A stretch of 64,000 nucleotides of DNA from an uncultured Lachnoclostridium sp. (GTDB taxonomy: Bacteria; Bacillota; Clostridia; Lachnospirales; Lachnospiraceae): NCBI GenBank assembly GCA_905212635.1, contig CAJMFH010000001.1, positions 124,001 to 188,000 of the forward strand. Direction: 5' to 3'. Below are positions 60,997-64,000 of the stretch, in pieces (within the stretch, counting starts at the first letter, position 1; each line of letters starts with the position of its first letter). The translations under genes and the position numbers were made by a program. The notes under the pieces were generated by a model. That model saw only the letters and a list, made by a program, of their open reading frames with translations, did not search any database and was not told the DNA's origin.

Positions 60997-61855
60997 TCTT
61001 TTTATCCGCCTCCATTTGGTGCATCAACTGTTCCAGTCCGGCAAACTTCCGCTCTCCGCGAAGGAAATGGCAAAGTTCTACCTGTATTACTTTTCCATAC
61101 AGATCTCCCTCAAATTGTAACAGACACGTCTCCGCTCCAACCTGATTTTCTCCCGGTATCGTAGGCTTTACGCCAAGATTGGTAACGCCATAATACTGCT
61201 TTCCCTCAAAAGATACTTTCGACGCATATACCCCAAACGGCGGAAGTATTTTTCTGGCGTCCGAAATCTGGTTTGCCGTCGGCATATCGAGGGTACGGCC
61301 GATTTCATTGCCATGAACCACTTCGCCCTGCACCATGTACGGCATCCCAAGAAGTTCATTGGCAAGAGACAAATCTCCTTTGACAAGCGCTTCCCGGATC
61401 CGGGTACTGCTTATGATCTCATCGTACATTTTCTTTTTCTTCACAACAATGCAGGTGATCCCTGCTTCTTTTGCCAATTTTTGTAAAATGTCAACATTGC
61501 CGGCGCGGTCTTTTCCAAAATGAAAATCATCGCCAACACAGATTACTCTGGCATCGCACTGCCGAACCAGTATCTCCTCAAAAAACTCCTTCGGCGTCAT
61601 CTCTTTTAATGCCTCATCAAAAGGGCATTCCACATACGTATCTATTCCCAGTTTTTCCGCTTTGGTTCGTTTTTCTTCCGGCGACAGGATATAGGGTGCT
61701 TTCGGAAAAGCAAACGTAAAAAGCACTTTATTACAGCCGGAAAAGCGGGAAATCTCCTCAATGAGACTCTGATGTCCCCGGTGAAGGCCATCAAACTTAC
61801 CGATACAGACCGCACTGTTTTTCAGCTGATAGGGTCTTTTGTTGATTACATTCAT
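60971..61855 (-). CDS. ribF: Riboflavin kinase / FAD synthetase
   Basis: RibF makes FMN and FAD from riboflavin. The 294-residue product has the N-terminal adenylyltransferase domain with VCIGKFDGLHRGHQSLI and the ISSTRIREALVKGDL motif, and a C-terminal kinase domain with GNEIGRTLDMPTAN and PPFGVYAS. It is 18 bases downstream of truB, the usual order. The C-terminus is overlapped by the MocR-type gene. Confidence 0.96.
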   Translation of the reverse strand: MNVINKRPYQLKNSAVCIGKFDGLHRGHQSLIEEISRFSGCNKVLFTFAFPKAPYILSPEEKRTKAEKLGIDTYVECPFDEALKEMTPKEFFEEILVRQCDARVICVGDDFHFGKDRAGNVDILQKLAKEAGITCIVVKKKKMYDEIISSTRIREALVKGDLSLANELLGMPYMVQGEVVHGNEIGRTLDMPTANQISDARKILPPFGVYASKVSFEGKQYYGVTNLGVKPTIPGENQVGAETCLLQFEGDLYGKVIQVELCHFLRGERKFAGLEQLMHQMEADKKNAGLFFGQ

Positions 61856-61873
61856 GCTTCTTTCTCCTTCCCG

Positions 61874-62788
61874 TCATGCTTCCGTATGAGGGAAAAACAT
61901 TTTATCATTCACAAATACATTTTGCCCCGCATCAAAACGGTAAATGGCATAAAAACGATCTTTCGTATCGTACATACGCACTCTTTTTCCATCTTCCACG
62001 GGGATATTCCCCTGACAATATTTACCATTTATTTTGTTGCCGTTTTGCAGGTAACTGACCGCTTTATCCTCTACCACAACCTTGTCATAGGCATCAAATA
62101 ATTGATCTACCGGCAGAATAAACGGAACCAGCGCATTTTCTTTTTGAAGACTCTCAATGCGCTCTAAGGTCAGCGCATCCTCCAGTTGAAACCGGTCAAC
62201 CTGAAGACGTACCAGAGAAGCCATTGCTGCACCGCAGCCTAGTTTTTCTCCAATATCCTGACAAAGAGTACGGATATAAGTTCCTTTGGAGCAGGTCACT
62301 TTCATCGAAAACTCATGGTTTGCAAGATCAATGTCACGGATATCGCAAGTGTAAATGTGTACCTTTCTTGCTTTCCGTTCAACCTCTCTGCCCTGTCTTG
62401 CCAGTTCATATAACCGTTTTCCATTGACTTTTACCGCCGAATACATCGGTGGAATCTGTGCATACTCACCCAAAAAGGAAGCTGCGGTCTGCCGGATCTG
62501 CTCTTCGGTTACCCGCACATCCTTTTCTTCTACAATAGTTCCCGTCAGATCCTGCGTGTCCGTCTGCACACCGAGACGTACTACCGCAAGATATGTTTTT
62601 TTCTTATCGGTCAGCAGTTCACACACTTTTGTCGCTCTTCCCAGACAGACCGGCAGCACTCCGGTCGCATCCGGATCCAGCGTTCCGGTGTGTCCAATCT
62701 TTTTCTGGTGCAGAATGCCGCGAAGTTTTGCTACTACATCGTGGGATGTGTAGCCTTTTTCTTTGTATACATTGATAATTCCGTCCAC
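61874..62788 (-). CDS. truB: tRNA pseudouridine-55 synthase
   Basis: TruB makes the invariant pseudouridine 55 of tRNAs. The 304-residue product has GIINVYKEKGYTSHDVVAK, the catalytic Asp in GTLDPDATGVLPVCLGRATK, PMYSAVKVNGKRLYELARQG, and SKGTYIRTLCQDIG. It is 13 bases after nrnA and 18 before ribF. Confidence 0.97.
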   Translation of the reverse strand: MDGIINVYKEKGYTSHDVVAKLRGILHQKKIGHTGTLDPDATGVLPVCLGRATKVCELLTDKKKTYLAVVRLGVQTDTQDLTGTIVEEKDVRVTEEQIRQTAASFLGEYAQIPPMYSAVKVNGKRLYELARQGREVERKARKVHIYTCDIRDIDLANHEFSMKVTCSKGTYIRTLCQDIGEKLGCGAAMASLVRLQVDRFQLEDALTLERIESLQKENALVPFILPVDQLFDAYDKVVVEDKAVSYLQNGNKINGKYCQGNIPVEDGKRVRMYDTKDRFYAIYRFDAGQNVFVNDKMFFPHTEA

Positions 62789-62801
62789 GCATCTGCCTCC
62801 G

Positions 62802-63749
62802 TTATTTTTCCTGATTTAACTGTTTTTCAATATGTTCGGTCAGATTATTGATGACATCATAGGAAGAGCCTTTGATCGTACAGCCGGCTGCTCTTACATG
62901 TCCGCCGCCGCCAAAAAAGACCGCAATCTTACTTACGTCCACAATCTGATTGGACCGCATACTCACTTTAAATTCCAACGGTTCCTTTTCCGTCAGCAAA
63001 ACAGCCACTTCGACTCCCTGTGTCGTCCGGAGTTCATCAATGATTCCATCAAGATCTGAGGATTTTGCCCCATAAAAATCCATCATCTGCTTCGTAACAA
63101 CCGATACGATACATCTGCCATCCATGACACGGATGCTCTCTAACAGACAGCGTCCCATAATCTGTAACTGACGGTATGTCTTCATATAAAAACTTTCGTC
63201 AATGATCTTCCCAAATGGAATTCCTTTTTCCACCAGACTTCCTGCCATCTCCATCGTTTTCTTTGACGTATTGGAATGCTTAAACACACCGGTATCATGG
63301 ATGATTCCGGTATAAAAAGCCGTCGCACTAAACGTTCCGATCTCATCCATCGGTAAAAGTTCACACAAAATCTCGCACGTAGAAGACGCATCAGCTTTTA
63401 CAATATTTTCCTTTGCAAACTTCGTATTACTGATATGATGATCCACACAGATCGTATCCGCAGCTTTTTCAAATACACTCTGCGCCTCTCCCAAACGGTC
63501 GATCGAACCGCAGTCCAGCGCAATAAAGAGATCATACCGGTCAGTTTTTTCTGACATTGCCTCTTCGATTTTCAAATAATCAAATGCCTCCGGAATTTCC
63601 TCCAGATACACACACACTTTCTTTTCCGGATGATGATTGGAAAGATACCCGAAAAGTCCCATGCAGGACCCTACACAATCGCCATCCGGACGTATGTGTC
63701 CGCCAATCGCGATCGTATTCGCATTTTCTATCTTTTCTAAGAATTTCAT
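62802..63749 (-). CDS. nrnA: DHH-family oligoribonuclease / pAp phosphatase NrnA
   Basis: NrnA degrades short RNAs (nanoRNase) and removes the 3' phosphate of pAp. The 315-residue product has the DHH motifs GHIRPDGDCVGS, ALDCGSIDR, CVDHHISN and the C-terminal DHHA1 domain with GGGHVRAAGC. It overlaps rbfA by four bases. As relatives cleave pGpG, it may also take part in c-di-GMP turnover (inference). Confidence 0.92.
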   Translation of the reverse strand: MKFLEKIENANTIAIGGHIRPDGDCVGSCMGLFGYLSNHHPEKKVCVYLEEIPEAFDYLKIEEAMSEKTDRYDLFIALDCGSIDRLGEAQSVFEKAADTICVDHHISNTKFAKENIVKADASSTCEILCELLPMDEIGTFSATAFYTGIIHDTGVFKHSNTSKKTMEMAGSLVEKGIPFGKIIDESFYMKTYRQLQIMGRCLLESIRVMDGRCIVSVVTKQMMDFYGAKSSDLDGIIDELRTTQGVEVAVLLTEKEPLEFKVSMRSNQIVDVSKIAVFFGGGGHVRAAGCTIKGSSYDVINNLTEHIEKQLNQEK

Positions 63750-64000
63750 TTTGACTCCTTATGATTTACTTCATCAATTTTTTTCGACATATTGACACCA
63801 TATTCAATGGATTCATCCAATACAAATGTCAATTCCGGTGTATTTCGGAGATTCATGCGTCTGGCCAGCTGCATACGGGCAAACGATGCGCTCTTTTTCA
63901 AGCCTTCCATCGTTTTTTCCTTCTCTTCATCATTTCCAAATACACTGATAAAAATTTTGGCAAATTTCAAATCCGGAGTAACCTCCACTGCCATAACAGA
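63746..64000 (-). CDS. rbfA: Ribosome-binding factor A, N-terminus cut by window edge
   Basis: RbfA is a 30S maturation factor. The C-terminal 84 codons are visible (SVMAVEVTPDLKFAKIFIS..), with FARMQLARRMNLRNTPELTFVLDESIEYG, the family signature. The frame continues without a stop past 64000, so the Met at 63994 is internal and not the start. It overlaps nrnA by four bases, as in the nusA-infB-rbfA-nrnA-truB-ribF operon. Confidence 0.93.
   Translation of the reverse strand, partial: SVMAVEVTPDLKFAKIFISVFGNDEEKEKTMEGLKKSASFARMQLARRMNLRNTPELTFVLDESIEYGVNMSKKIDEVNHKESK

Noticed and set aside
1..64000. Mobile elements, prophage, CRISPR or genomic island
   Set aside because: No transposase, integrase, cas gene, spaced repeat array or tRNA-borne attachment site is seen; gene order is housekeeping and conserved.

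Overview
The window reads as a chromosomal segment of a low-to-medium GC, motile, spore-forming Firmicute of class Clostridia. Lachnospiraceae (Roseburia/Agathobacter-like) is the best guess. Support: strong AGGAGG-type ribosome sites throughout, CodY, the sporulation sigma factor SigG with a YlmC/YmxH gene, TIGR02530 and DUF6115 flagellar-operon proteins, MotE, FlbD and FliY. The genus is inference. I see no rRNA or tRNA gene, insertion sequence, prophage or CRISPR array, and no gene-free stretch above 300 bases.

Nearly everything is on the minus strand, so transcription runs from high to low coordinates. At the right edge (64000 to about 59600) is the end of the nusA-infB type operon: rbfA (cut by the window edge), nrnA, truB, ribF, then a MocR-type regulator that starts inside ribF. 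Next is nptA, a metallophosphoesterase, scpA and scpB (59521-55534). A plus-strand DRE-TIM aldolase-like gene (54486-55460) faces scpB across a shared terminator and is divergent from purM-purN-purD-glyA (54236-49981). GlyA supplies glycine and one-carbon units that PurD and PurN consume. A sensor diguanylate cyclase (49755-47848) converges on plus-strand sigG (47062-47841). Then, back on the minus strand, come ymxH, nrdR, comM, dprA, topA and codY.

From 40448 to 6915 lies a fla/che cluster of about 33.5 kb: flgB flgC fliE fliF fliG fliH fliI fliJ motE fliK flgD TIGR02530 flgE | flbD motA motB fliL fliM fliY cheY fliO fliP fliQ fliR flhB flhA flhF flhG pilZ cheB cheA cheW cheD, a small membrane protein, fliA, a DUF342 gene, a small unknown gene, a DUF6115 gene and a gene for a lone YceG/MltG-type LysM-like domain. 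It encodes the rod base, MS ring, export apparatus, switch, stator, hook, chemotaxis core and sigma-28. The order dprA-topA-codY-fla/che-sigD-rpsB-tsf-pyrH-frr matches the Bacillus subtilis chromosome, so this is an old vertically inherited neighbourhood. Flagellin, FlgM, CheR, CheC and receptors are not in the window.

After rpsB-tsf (own promoter and terminator) the ancestral order is broken. A second sensor diguanylate cyclase, a polysaccharide deacetylase with a changed catalytic motif, and a bactofilin with a long acidic extension sit between tsf and pyrH-frr. Two related cytoplasmic cyclases, each a periplasmic-binding-protein fold plus an SCGC motif plus GGDEF, both lacking the RxxD inhibitory site and both with near-consensus sigma-A promoters, thus flank a cluster holding a PilZ flagellar-brake gene. 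The inferred circuit is: ligand to c-di-GMP to PilZ to motor. This cyclase pair, with the inserted envelope module, is the most interesting system in the window.
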